Notes under the pieces: generated by a model | The model's input: only the letters and a program-made list of their open reading frames with translations | Databases searched by the model: none | What the model was told of the DNA's origin: nothing | In this document: positions 15,900 through 24,262 of the stretch, one piece after another | Position numbering within the stretch: the stretch's first letter is position 1 | Layout of the letters: the number at the start of each line of letters is the position of its first letter | Program-made: the position numbers and the translations under genes | Assembly: GCF_035609205.1 (NCBI RefSeq) | Contig: NZ_CP141185.1 | Span: forward strand, 1 to 64,000 | Direction: 5' to 3' | From: Hymenobacter sp. GOD-10R | Lineage (GTDB): Bacteria > Bacteroidota > Bacteroidia > Cytophagales > Hymenobacteraceae | Length of the DNA: 64,000 nucleotides

Positions 15900-18800
15900 C
15901 TAGGCGGTGGCAATGGCTAGCTCGTTAACTACCCGCTCTTCCATTTCCTGCACCAACTGCTCAATGCGGCCAGCCCACCCCGTGCCTCGAAAAAACCACG
16001 ACACCTCGTGGCGCATATACACGCCACTACGAGCGGCACCTAACCAGTTAAACGACCCTTCAAGCAACGCGTGGTTATCAAGACAAATAGTCTTGTTGTG
16101 AATCTGTTCGGCAATTTTTACCTCGGCCCCGGCGCGGCGTAGTGCCGCCCGCCCTGCCTGAGCATGGGGGTGCAGTTGCCCCCGTGGGGCATCCAGGTGG
16201 GCGTCGGTATACACAGTAATGCGCAGGGCAGGCTGTCGGGTCTTGGCGGCCACGATAAGGTCGGCCAAGCCATCAGCCTGAATGGCATTTGCTGAAATAA
16301 ATGGCGACACGATGACCAAATGCTCTTGCGCCGTATTGATGGCCCAGGCTAACGCCCGGCGGTGCTGCTCCAGCTCGTTGAGGCGGTCTACTTTGCCGGT
16401 GGCCACGGCTGTAAGGTGTTCGTGAGGCACGGGCAGATGCCGCCGGCTCTCATCACCGTAGTAGAAGCTATTATCCAACTCAGGCCGCGGTTGCCCTTCG
16501 GCTGGCTCCTCAAATAGAAGCTTCGCCAGGTTGCCGGATGGCGTGTTACGCGCTGGGTTGAACAGGCAGCGGTTGCCAATCACTAGAAAGGCCTCCTTTG
16601 CCCGCGATACGGCTACATTCAGCAGGTTGTAGCCCTGGTCGAAGAAGTATCCGCCCCGGTGGCTGGCATCGTACACGGGCGAAAACAGAACGATAGTGCG
16701 TTCGGCCCCCTGCAGTGCGTGTACCGTGCCCACAGTAAGATTCTCGTTGCCCAGGCCTTGCGCACGCAAGGCGCGCTGAATGGCCAGTTTCTGACCGCTA
16801 AAAGGGGTGACAATGCCGACTAGGTCTTGCAGGCGTGGCGTGGGGTTAGCCGTGTTCCTGGCAGCAGCCAGGATGCCATCCCGCTGCAAGTAGAGCCAGC
16901 TGGCAATGGCTTCGGCTTCCTGTTGGTTCTGCCGGCTACCGCCGGCCGTGGTGCATTCGCCGGCAATGTGGATGTACCCGAGAGGTGGTAGCTCCAGAGC
17001 TGCTAGGCTCGACGGGTTAGCCAAGCGCTCCAGTTGACCACCGTACACAAACTCGTCGCAATAGCGAATAATTTCGGGCTTACTGCGCCGGTGTTGCCGC
17101 AGCAATAGGCCGCGCTCCTGCGGATAGTTGGAAAGGCGGAAAGGCGTAGCCAATTGAGCCAGCCGCATTAGGCTGCCCGCTGAAACCTGGTAGGCCAACG
17201 GGCACTCGGCGGGCGCAATACCGACACGGCGCTGGTTTTGGGCGTCCAATGCCGGTAGCAGATTCCAGACGGGCTCAATCTGATTGGTGTCGCCTACCAC
17301 CACGGCTTTTTTTGCCAGGGCGAAGGCTGCGGCTCCTACCTCGGGCGAAACCTGGCCGGACTCATCGACGAGGAGCAAATCGAACAACTCCAGGGCATAG
17401 CTCGACTCACCATCCTTGGATTTCTTAGCTAAGAAATTGCCCACTGTGTGGAAGGTGGAAATAAAGCAAGGCGTGAGCATGGCCCATCGCGCAAATTGCT
17501 CGGGCTTGGTTTCGTAGCCTCGGCGCGGAGGCTGGCCCGGCCGCAGCTTTTCTTGCAAGGCAACCACGTAACGCGCCTCCCAGTAGTGCAACGCCAGCAC
17601 GAAGGCACTATGCCGGTGTGTCACATCCAGGGCATTGTGAATACTGCGGACGTCAGCAGCGGAGAGGGCTTGCAAATAAGTGGCTGCCTCTTTCTGAGCC
17701 GCATAGTCACGGCGTAGCTGCGCGGCCAAGGTGTCAAACGTGCTCAGGGCAGCCAAGCCAGCTTGAGGGCGCAACAGGGCCTGCTGGGCTTTTTCCAAAC
17801 GCTGAGCTACCTCCAGCTTCAGTTGCTCAGGGTCGAAATCTGTTACTTCGTTGGAGTAAGGGCACTGCGTCCGTACCAAGAGTTGGTAGCGGGCTTGCTT
17901 CTTTTTCCGAACCGATGGCAGAAAAGAGGCCAGGAAACTTTCGAAACTTGATTCGGATGCCTGCAACCGCAGTAATTCAAGTTGGTAGGCTTCAAGGGCG
18001 GCAATGGTGGCCCGACCAGTCTGCAAAGCTTGTCGCAGTTGCTCCGCATTCCAAGGCTCGCCTCGCTCGTCGTACAGGCGTGGCAGCAGGTCCAGCCACG
18101 CATCAATACACGGCACCTGTTGAAGTAGGGCATGGTGCAGCTTAATGCGTAGAGCAGCCGGGGTTGGGTACTCGATACCAAAAAAGGCCGCTCCCTGGCG
18201 TAGTAGCTCGGTTTCCGCGGCCCGTAGATAGCGACCATCCGCAGCCTCTTTTGCCTTGCAAAAGCCCTCTCGGGTGGTTTGTACCTGGTAGCCCCGCTGC
18301 TCGTTTTCAGCCACGTTACTATTGGTAAGAAACACACCCAAAGAGGGCGCCTCCGGTACCCAGCGGCTGACACGGGCTTCGCGACCGAAGCTATCGAGAA
18401 TGTTGGTAATAGCTTGGTTGTTTGTAGAGCTGGCCAGAATGCGAGGAGCTTCTTGGCCCAGCACCGCTTTTTCCACTATCAGGTTCGCCACAATGCTTTG
18501 AAGAAGCGTGGTTTTGCCGGTGCCAGGCGGGCCGTTCACTGGAAATACGTCGCCAGAAGCGGTTGTAAGCAGCGCCTGAAGAGTGCTTCGTTGCGACGTT
18601 GACAGCGGAAAGCTATTTCCCATCTGTCCGTAGTGGCCCTTTACACACAACAGGCCAAGCGCTTCGGGGTCGAGGGGCAGTGCGGCAGCCCGGCCTTGGA
18701 GCAAGGTCGTCAGCAACGCGGGCAGGCGCGACTGCTTTTCTAGGTAGCGATACAGCCCTATGATATTTGCCGCTATGCCCTGCGGGGGCATCAAGGTGAG

Positions 18801-19373
18801 GGTAACATTGCTGTCCACCACCCAATCGCCAATTTCTGCCCGGTTAGCTGGCCAACCGGCCGATGCTGTCGCCTTGGCATAAAAGGACTGCGCGTTGGTG
18901 TAGTACTGTTCCCAGGTATCCGTTTTCCACGTCCAGAGTGCTAGTTCCGAATCAACAGTGGTCAGGCTAGCCAGCACGGGCGCATTGCGCGTGGTAGGCT
19001 CCAGCACGTCGCGGATAAGCCAGGGAATCAGGTGCTCATTGCTAGTAGGTGGTTGAAGCTGACCCGTTTTAGTGAGCCGCGCCGGAATCCAAAACGGATG
19101 AATCGCCCGTGCCTGCCCCGGCTGCGCTGTTCGACGACTATCGCCGACCACAGGCCGCAGGCTAAAGGGAGCCAACATGACGGCCAGCGTCTCCGTCTCG
19201 GAGACAGCCGCCACCCCCGGAGCAGCCGCGTAGTGCGCCGTATAGAATGCCCGCAACGCTTCTGCATCCAGCGAGGGTGCCGTCAGCGAAGGCTGCTTCG
19301 TTATGTCAATGCGTTGCCGGTCAGCATCAGCCAATGAGTTGCGCCAATAGCGTAGCCACGTCCCAGATTCCAT
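15900..19373 (-). CDS. SF1 helicase fused to a PLD nuclease domain
   Basis: The 1,157-residue protein has a UPF1/DNA2-like superfamily 1 helicase core. Walker A is GPPGTGKTTLLQS at 281-288, Walker B is LLLVDESGQVSPE near 695, and late motifs include ERTIVLFSPVYD and NVAVSRAKEAFLVIGN near 940. Residues about 1020-1130 form a PLD-like module: HLVIVSPFISANAI, then HNKTICLDNHALLEGSFNW, an H-x-K with GSxNW. Such fusions probably unwind or translocate on nucleic acid and cut it, and occur in defence islands. It starts 9 bases after the WYL regulator stop, forming a two-gene operon. Confidence 0.8.
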   Translation of the reverse strand: MESGTWLRYWRNSLADADRQRIDITKQPSLTAPSLDAEALRAFYTAHYAAAPGVAAVSETETLAVMLAPFSLRPVVGDSRRTAQPGQARAIHPFWIPARLTKTGQLQPPTSNEHLIPWLIRDVLEPTTRNAPVLASLTTVDSELALWTWKTDTWEQYYTNAQSFYAKATASAGWPANRAEIGDWVVDSNVTLTLMPPQGIAANIIGLYRYLEKQSRLPALLTTLLQGRAAALPLDPEALGLLCVKGHYGQMGNSFPLSTSQRSTLQALLTTASGDVFPVNGPPGTGKTTLLQSIVANLIVEKAVLGQEAPRILASSTNNQAITNILDSFGREARVSRWVPEAPSLGVFLTNSNVAENEQRGYQVQTTREGFCKAKEAADGRYLRAAETELLRQGAAFFGIEYPTPAALRIKLHHALLQQVPCIDAWLDLLPRLYDERGEPWNAEQLRQALQTGRATIAALEAYQLELLRLQASESSFESFLASFLPSVRKKKQARYQLLVRTQCPYSNEVTDFDPEQLKLEVAQRLEKAQQALLRPQAGLAALSTFDTLAAQLRRDYAAQKEAATYLQALSAADVRSIHNALDVTHRHSAFVLALHYWEARYVVALQEKLRPGQPPRRGYETKPEQFARWAMLTPCFISTFHTVGNFLAKKSKDGESSYALELFDLLLVDESGQVSPEVGAAAFALAKKAVVVGDTNQIEPVWNLLPALDAQNQRRVGIAPAECPLAYQVSAGSLMRLAQLATPFRLSNYPQERGLLLRQHRRSKPEIIRYCDEFVYGGQLERLANPSSLAALELPPLGYIHIAGECTTAGGSRQNQQEAEAIASWLYLQRDGILAAARNTANPTPRLQDLVGIVTPFSGQKLAIQRALRAQGLGNENLTVGTVHALQGAERTIVLFSPVYDASHRGGYFFDQGYNLLNVAVSRAKEAFLVIGNRCLFNPARNTPSGNLAKLLFEEPAEGQPRPELDNSFYYGDESRRHLPVPHEHLTAVATGKVDRLNELEQHRRALAWAINTAQEHLVIVSPFISANAIQADGLADLIVAAKTRQPALRITVYTDAHLDAPRGQLHPHAQAGRAALRRAGAEVKIAEQIHNKTICLDNHALLEGSFNWLGAARSGVYMRHEVSWFFRGTGWAGRIEQLVQEMEERVVNELAIATA

Positions 19374-19382
19374 ATCACCTTA

Positions 19383-20390
19383 TTAATTGTAGCGGGAGAC
19401 GGCCTTTTTAAGCTTCTCGTGCATAGAGTCGCGCAAGGACTTGGGCGCTAGCACTTGTAAATCAGGTCCGAAGCTAAACAGGCGCGTTTTGAATTCCTGA
19501 TTGATAATTAAGCTTAGCTCGATTACCAAGCCATCGGCCGTGTCACTTATGGTTACTTGGCTTGGGTGTAACGCTTTAGTGAGCACGTAGAGAGCTCGCC
19601 CAGCCGCAATGTGCAAACGAATGGTCTCGATGTGCGGATTTTTCTCCGGCATCGTTACCCCGATGATAGAGTCAAAATAGGTGCTAAAGTCGACATCTGT
19701 CGGACGAAATTTCAGTAGGCTGTTATCCAGTCCTTTAACGCGGTCAAGAGCATAATTTTGAAGATGTGCGCCTTTGGCTTCATTGCGGGCTATCAGATAC
19801 CAGCGCCCGTTGTAAGTCTTGAGCAGATAGGGGTGGACTTCCACTGGGCTGGTCTGCGCTGCACGGTAAGACTGATAATGTATCACCTGCGGCGTCTGTT
19901 CGCGAATAGCCTTATACAAAGGCTTCAAATATTCGGTACCCTTATAATCCGGCACTGCTTCCAGTTGAAGAATCGGGCTTGTTACGGTTCCGTCGCTGGG
20001 CAGATGTTGTTCTAGGCGCTGAACCAGTTCATCCAAGTCGTCTGCCAAGCCCAAGCCGCGCAAGGCTTTCAAGTTGTGTAGGCTTTGGTGAAGAATCACC
20101 AAGTCCGCACTGGTAAGCGGCGTTTTGCGAATTGAGTATTCCGGGACGGTGTAGTGGTAGCCTTTATTGCGGGTATACTCAATGGGGGCGTCATGGTGCA
20201 TCGGCAACTTCATGTCGTGCAAATCTCCCTTAAGCGTGCGCTCGCACACGCCTTTACCCTTGTTGGTTGTGGCGCGGTACTCGTCCTCTACTGCCTTTAG
20301 CAGGTCTTTGATAGTCCAGACGAGGTTACGCCGCTGCAGGCACTTATCAATAATGAGGTAGCGCTTATACGCGTTTTTGCTAACTGGCAT
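19383..20390 (-). CDS. WYL-domain transcriptional regulator
   Basis: The start at MPVSKNAYKRYLIIDKCL gives 335 residues; twelve more codons are open upstream. The N-terminal 90 residues form a winged helix-turn-helix (YLIIDKCLQRR, CERTLKGDLHDMK). The WYL domain (about 170-260) includes VIHYQSYRA, HPYLLKTYNGRWYLIARN and NYALDRVKGL. A WCX-like C-terminal domain follows. WYL regulators commonly repress defence operons (BrxR, CapW) and respond to nucleic acid or nucleotide ligands. Two identical inverted repeats upstream are likely operators controlling it and the divergent MBL operon. Confidence 0.85.
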   Translation of the reverse strand: MPVSKNAYKRYLIIDKCLQRRNLVWTIKDLLKAVEDEYRATTNKGKGVCERTLKGDLHDMKLPMHHDAPIEYTRNKGYHYTVPEYSIRKTPLTSADLVILHQSLHNLKALRGLGLADDLDELVQRLEQHLPSDGTVTSPILQLEAVPDYKGTEYLKPLYKAIREQTPQVIHYQSYRAAQTSPVEVHPYLLKTYNGRWYLIARNEAKGAHLQNYALDRVKGLDNSLLKFRPTDVDFSTYFDSIIGVTMPEKNPHIETIRLHIAAGRALYVLTKALHPSQVTISDTADGLVIELSLIINQEFKTRLFSFGPDLQVLAPKSLRDSMHEKLKKAVSRYN

Positions 20391-20499
20391 CGAAATCCAA
20401 GGAGGTAGCCCGTTTACAAGCCCCATCGGCCAGCGAGAAACTCCACGCTACGAAGAACGGACTTTTCAAATCAGCTAACGCATGATGCGCCCGATTTAC

Positions 20500-20518
20500 T
20501 GTGCAATCAGCTTGCACA
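20500..20518. promoter_or_regulatory. operator 1, TGTGCA-N7-TGCACA
   Basis: TGTGCAA and TTGCACA flank TCAGC, 110 bases before the WYL gene start. The same pattern with the same 7-base spacing recurs at 20645-20663. I read both as WYL regulator sites. The 20391-20831 gap holds no other gene. Confidence 0.65.
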
Positions 20519-20644
20519 CTAGTCTGCCGGAATGGGTATAGTGCCTGCTTAAAAGCTTTTTCGAACAAAATTGGCTTATTGATAATCAGTAGTTTAAAGA
20601 AAGTAATTAAGGTTTTTACAAAAAAATATCAAGCTAATTTCAAC

Positions 20645-20663
20645 TGTGCAAAAAGACTGCACA
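20645..20663. promoter_or_regulatory. operator 2, TGTGCA-N7-TGCACA
   Basis: The arms extend to ACTGTGCA and TGCACAGT (20643-20665). It lies just upstream of a TTTG-containing, -7-like stretch (20672-20683), so binding could block transcription of the MBL operon. Confidence 0.65.
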
Positions 20664-20831
20664 GTAAGCCTTTTGCTTTGCTGTGGCAATGGGAAGGAAC
20701 CTTACTTCTGGTCGTAGCCGGACATCGACCAAGGGGCGGGGCTTCCTTCTTTCACAACCATTGCTTGACTGAAGCCAGATGTCAGCGAAGTCGCTGGCGA
20801 ACGCTTTCAATTAACTTAACTGCTTAAAAGC

Positions 20832-21962
20832 ATGCACCAAATCACCCTTTTTAATTTAGGCAATGCCGACACGTCGCGGATTGACCTCGCGAACGGCAAA
20901 AAGCTGCTGATTGATTACGCCAACATGCGCTGCGCTACTGACGCCAAGGACAAGCGCATCGACCTGCCAGTGCAGTTGCGCGCCGATTTAAAAAACGCGA
21001 AGCGTAATGACTACGATGTCGTTGCTTTCACCCACCTCGACAATGACCATACCTGCGGGGCTTCCGAGTTCTTTGAGTTGTTGCACGCGGCTAAATACCA
21101 GGGCGGCGACCGAGTAAAAATCAAGGAACTGTGGGTGCCGGCGGCTGTCCTCGTTGAGGATGGCTGCGAGGATGAAACCCGGATTCTGCGCCAGGAGGCC
21201 CGTTACCGGCTGAAAAAAGGCGAGGGTATTCGTGTATTCTCCGGTCCCGGTCAACTCACCGACTGGCTGGCCACGCAAGGCCTCACCGTAGCCGACCGGC
21301 AGCACCTCATCACGGATGCTGGTACGCTGATTCCCGGGTTCAATTTGGCTACGGATGGTGTGGAATTCTTCGTGCACTCCCCGTTTGCCAGCCGCACGGC
21401 AGGCGGCGGCCTGGCCGCGATGGACCGCAACAGCGATGCGCTGACCTTTCAGGCGACCTTTATGGAAGGAACCCGGAAAACCCGGATGCACTTCTTTTCG
21501 GACATCGACTGGCCGGTAATCAAGTCCATCGTAGAGGTAACCGAGTACTACGGCCGCACGGAACGGCTGGAGTGGGACATCTTCAAAATTGCCCACCATT
21601 GCAGCTACCTGTCGCTCAGCAGCGAGAAGGGTACTGAAGTAACGGTGCCCGATGCCGAAGTGAAAAAGCTGTTCGAAACCTACGGGCAGAGCCGGGGCCG
21701 CCTCATTTCGACCAGCAAGCCTATTCCCAGCAACGACGATGATAATCAGCCCCCGCATCGCCAGGCCGCAGCTTACTACAAGGCCCAGGCTGAGCGGCTC
21801 CGAGGGGAGTTCTTGGTTACGATGGAGCACACGAGCATCCTGTACCCCGAGCCCATCGTCATCAAGATTGACCAGCTGGGGGCCACCATCGGCAAGCTGG
21901 CTGCGGCTGCCAGCGTAGCCGGCGGTAGCATCCCTCCCCCTCGGGCCGGCAGCGGCAACTAA
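20832..21962 (+). CDS. metallo-beta-lactamase-fold hydrolase of a ubiquitin-like defence operon
   Basis: This 376-residue ComEC-like MBL protein has H68-x-D70-x-D72-H73 (THLDNDHTCG), a later FFSDIDW aspartate and KIAHHCS, which together make the two-metal site. Family members are phosphodiesterases or nucleases; the substrate here is unknown. There is no signal peptide, so it is cytoplasmic. Its last 25 residues are low-complexity (Ala, Gly, Pro, Ser) and end in RAGSGN, resembling the flexible tails that Cap2-type E1-E2 enzymes ligate. It lies 11 bases before the E2-E1-JAB gene. TGCTTAAAAGC directly before the ATG also occurs at 20546-20556. Confidence 0.8.
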   Translation: MHQITLFNLGNADTSRIDLANGKKLLIDYANMRCATDAKDKRIDLPVQLRADLKNAKRNDYDVVAFTHLDNDHTCGASEFFELLHAAKYQGGDRVKIKELWVPAAVLVEDGCEDETRILRQEARYRLKKGEGIRVFSGPGQLTDWLATQGLTVADRQHLITDAGTLIPGFNLATDGVEFFVHSPFASRTAGGGLAAMDRNSDALTFQATFMEGTRKTRMHFFSDIDWPVIKSIVEVTEYYGRTERLEWDIFKIAHHCSYLSLSSEKGTEVTVPDAEVKKLFETYGQSRGRLISTSKPIPSNDDDNQPPHRQAAAYYKAQAERLRGEFLVTMEHTSILYPEPIVIKIDQLGATIGKLAAAASVAGGSIPPPRAGSGN

Positions 21963-21973
21963 CTGTAGGTACG

Positions 21974-24238
21974 ATGGAACTGCTTGAAATGGGATATTAT
22001 CCACTGTCAGGAGAGCCAGTTGAGGCTGGCTCTCTGGCAATACCAAAAGCCGTTGAATTGGTGCAAGCCCTGCAAACTCAGGGCTTGCCCTATATCCGGC
22101 TGGTAGATTGCCTGCGCGTTGAAGAGTATGAGTTTGTGGTCGTGGATGTGGAGCCGGAAGTACCGCAGTATCCGGTGCACGAGGTGCAAAATGTCGAACG
22201 CATCGCCATTGGCTTCAACCCGGCCGATACGGAGCATCAGCTTATATGGGCGCTACGCGAGGATTTTCCGCTGGTGCCACACCTGCACTTTGGCCGCGAA
22301 GGGATGCCGCGTAGCTTGTGTCTGTACCAGATTGCCTATGCAGACTTAAAGCCAACCTGGACGGCTGCTGCACTACTCCGGCAACTACAGCGCTGGTTGA
22401 CTCAAACAGCGCGCGGAGAGCTGCATGCCGCTGACCAAGCACTGGAGCAGGCCTTTTATGCTCCCCCGGAACGGCTGGTATTGCCAACGGTTGTTTTTGC
22501 TCATGATGTAGCCAGCACGCAAGAGCCTCTGCACGTGCGTTTCGTTAGTACAGTGCTTGGCAAAACAACCCTGGTTGCTTCGACTGCAGCGTCAGCACCT
22601 GAAGGCCAGCAGGCACAGTTCACCAGCTTTGTGTACACGGCTTCGCCGCAGGTACACGGTCTGATTCGGGAACAGCCGCGCACGATAGCCGAACTCCAAA
22701 CTTACTTATCTGGTAGTGATGTAGATTTTACGAACGCGCTACGTCGGCACCTGAGCGGCTTAAAAGAGGCTCCAGACTTTAATCGAAGCCTTCAATTGCT
22801 GATTATTGTTCGGCTCCCGAAGTTGCGCACGGCAACGGAGGCTATCGAGACAGTAGAAGTATGGGCTTTCGCTTCAGTCGGCACCCTGGCTGAGCTTGGC
22901 ACAGACCTCGGAATTTGGGCCGTGCACGAAAACCTTTTAGCTGACCTTTATCCCGTCGACTTTGGGTGTACCGGTCAGCGTAGTAAACTAGAATTGCTGA
23001 GTCCGGTTCGGGCGCTCACTCGCGACCTAGCCGCTGCCTATAATGGCTTGCTGGCCACCACTACGCGCTTCGTAGCAGTGGGCGCGGGTAGCTTGGGGTC
23101 ACAGGTAGTCAATAACCTAGTGCGTGCCGGGCAGGGCAATTGGGTATGGCTTGATGAGGACCAGTACCTGCCCCACAATGCGGCACGACACTACTTGCCG
23201 AGCAGTTTGGTGGGCTTGGGTAAGGCGCATGCGATGGTGTCGATGTTGAAGAATACCTACGAAAAAACTGACTTGCGGGCAATCGCGGCCAACGTATTAC
23301 ACCCAGCCTCCCCCCAGGTATTGACGGCATACAATGCGGCAGAGGTGATACTAGATATGTCGACATCAATAGCAGTGGCGCGGCACCTGGCGTTGGATGT
23401 TGAAAGCCCCGCCCGTCGCTTGTCGCTGTTCCTGAATCCATCGGGAACAGACTTGGTACTGTTGGCAGAACCACATGACCGCTCGCTACGCCTCGACCAA
23501 CTGGAGATGGAGTATTACCGGGCTTTGCTACGCCAACCCCAGTTACAGCAACACCTGCTTACTGCTGGTCAGCCCATTCGATATTCGCATGCCTGCCGTG
23601 ATGTCTCCGTGCAGTTGCCACAGGACCAGGCCTCCTTGCACGCTGCCATCGGAGCCCGGGCCGTCCGCACATCGGTGGCTGAACTCGGTGCCCGAATCAA
23701 AATCTGGCGAGCGCAGCCTGATTTGACCGTGGTGGCTGATGAAATCGAGGCGTCTCCTTATGCAGAAATGACAATAGGTAGCTGGACCGTGGCAGTGCCG
23801 CACCAAGTGTTGCGGGAAATAAGTGAACAGCGCCAGGCTCGTCTACCCAATGAAACGGGTGGGGTATTAGTTGGCGTTTTTGATACACAGCATCGCCGGG
23901 TTTATATTGTGGACCATATTCCCTCGCCGGCAGATAGCGAGGAATCCCCTATCGCTTATACCCGTGGCGTAGGAGGGGTATCAGAAGAGCTTGCTCGCAT
24001 TGGCGAATGCACGGGCCGACAGGTAGTGTACGTAGGGGAGTGGCACTCACACCCAGACGGCTACAGCACCCAGCCTAGCGAAGACGATGAGAACCTGTTT
24101 ACCACCTTGCAACGGGAGAGCCAAACCGGCGGATTACCCGCAGTAATGGCTATTGCTGGTGAGCATGAGAATACGGGTTGGTACGTAGCAGATATCGCAG
24201 CTGGCGGGGAGAGCATAAGCAGAATAGCTAAACCATAG
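21974..24238 (+). CDS. E2-E1-JAB triple-domain ubiquitin-like conjugation protein
   Basis: Three ubiquitin-type activities lie in 754 residues. Residues about 1-165 are E2-like, with candidate catalytic Cys116 in PRSLCLYQ followed by a Trp-rich helix. Residues about 350-590 are a ThiF/E1 domain with nucleotide loop GAGSLG (370-375), LDEDQYLPHNAARH and candidate Cys541 (YSHACRDVS). Residues about 605-750 are a JAB/JAMM peptidase with Glu627, H691-S-H693-P, Ser702 and Asp705. The protein could charge, transfer and remove a C-terminal modification by itself. Cap2 plus Cap3 of type II CBASS is the nearest known logic, but no CD-NTase is present. The middle (165-350) is unassigned. Confidence 0.85.
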   Translation: MELLEMGYYPLSGEPVEAGSLAIPKAVELVQALQTQGLPYIRLVDCLRVEEYEFVVVDVEPEVPQYPVHEVQNVERIAIGFNPADTEHQLIWALREDFPLVPHLHFGREGMPRSLCLYQIAYADLKPTWTAAALLRQLQRWLTQTARGELHAADQALEQAFYAPPERLVLPTVVFAHDVASTQEPLHVRFVSTVLGKTTLVASTAASAPEGQQAQFTSFVYTASPQVHGLIREQPRTIAELQTYLSGSDVDFTNALRRHLSGLKEAPDFNRSLQLLIIVRLPKLRTATEAIETVEVWAFASVGTLAELGTDLGIWAVHENLLADLYPVDFGCTGQRSKLELLSPVRALTRDLAAAYNGLLATTTRFVAVGAGSLGSQVVNNLVRAGQGNWVWLDEDQYLPHNAARHYLPSSLVGLGKAHAMVSMLKNTYEKTDLRAIAANVLHPASPQVLTAYNAAEVILDMSTSIAVARHLALDVESPARRLSLFLNPSGTDLVLLAEPHDRSLRLDQLEMEYYRALLRQPQLQQHLLTAGQPIRYSHACRDVSVQLPQDQASLHAAIGARAVRTSVAELGARIKIWRAQPDLTVVADEIEASPYAEMTIGSWTVAVPHQVLREISEQRQARLPNETGGVLVGVFDTQHRRVYIVDHIPSPADSEESPIAYTRGVGGVSEELARIGECTGRQVVYVGEWHSHPDGYSTQPSEDDENLFTTLQRESQTGGLPAVMAIAGEHENTGWYVADIAAGGESISRIAKP

Positions 24239-24262
24239 CAGTGGCCATTCAATGCTACAATG

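Noticed and set aside
20832..24238. Classical type II CBASS
   Set aside because: No CD-NTase or CBASS effector lies next to the E2-E1-JAB gene; the partner is an MBL protein.
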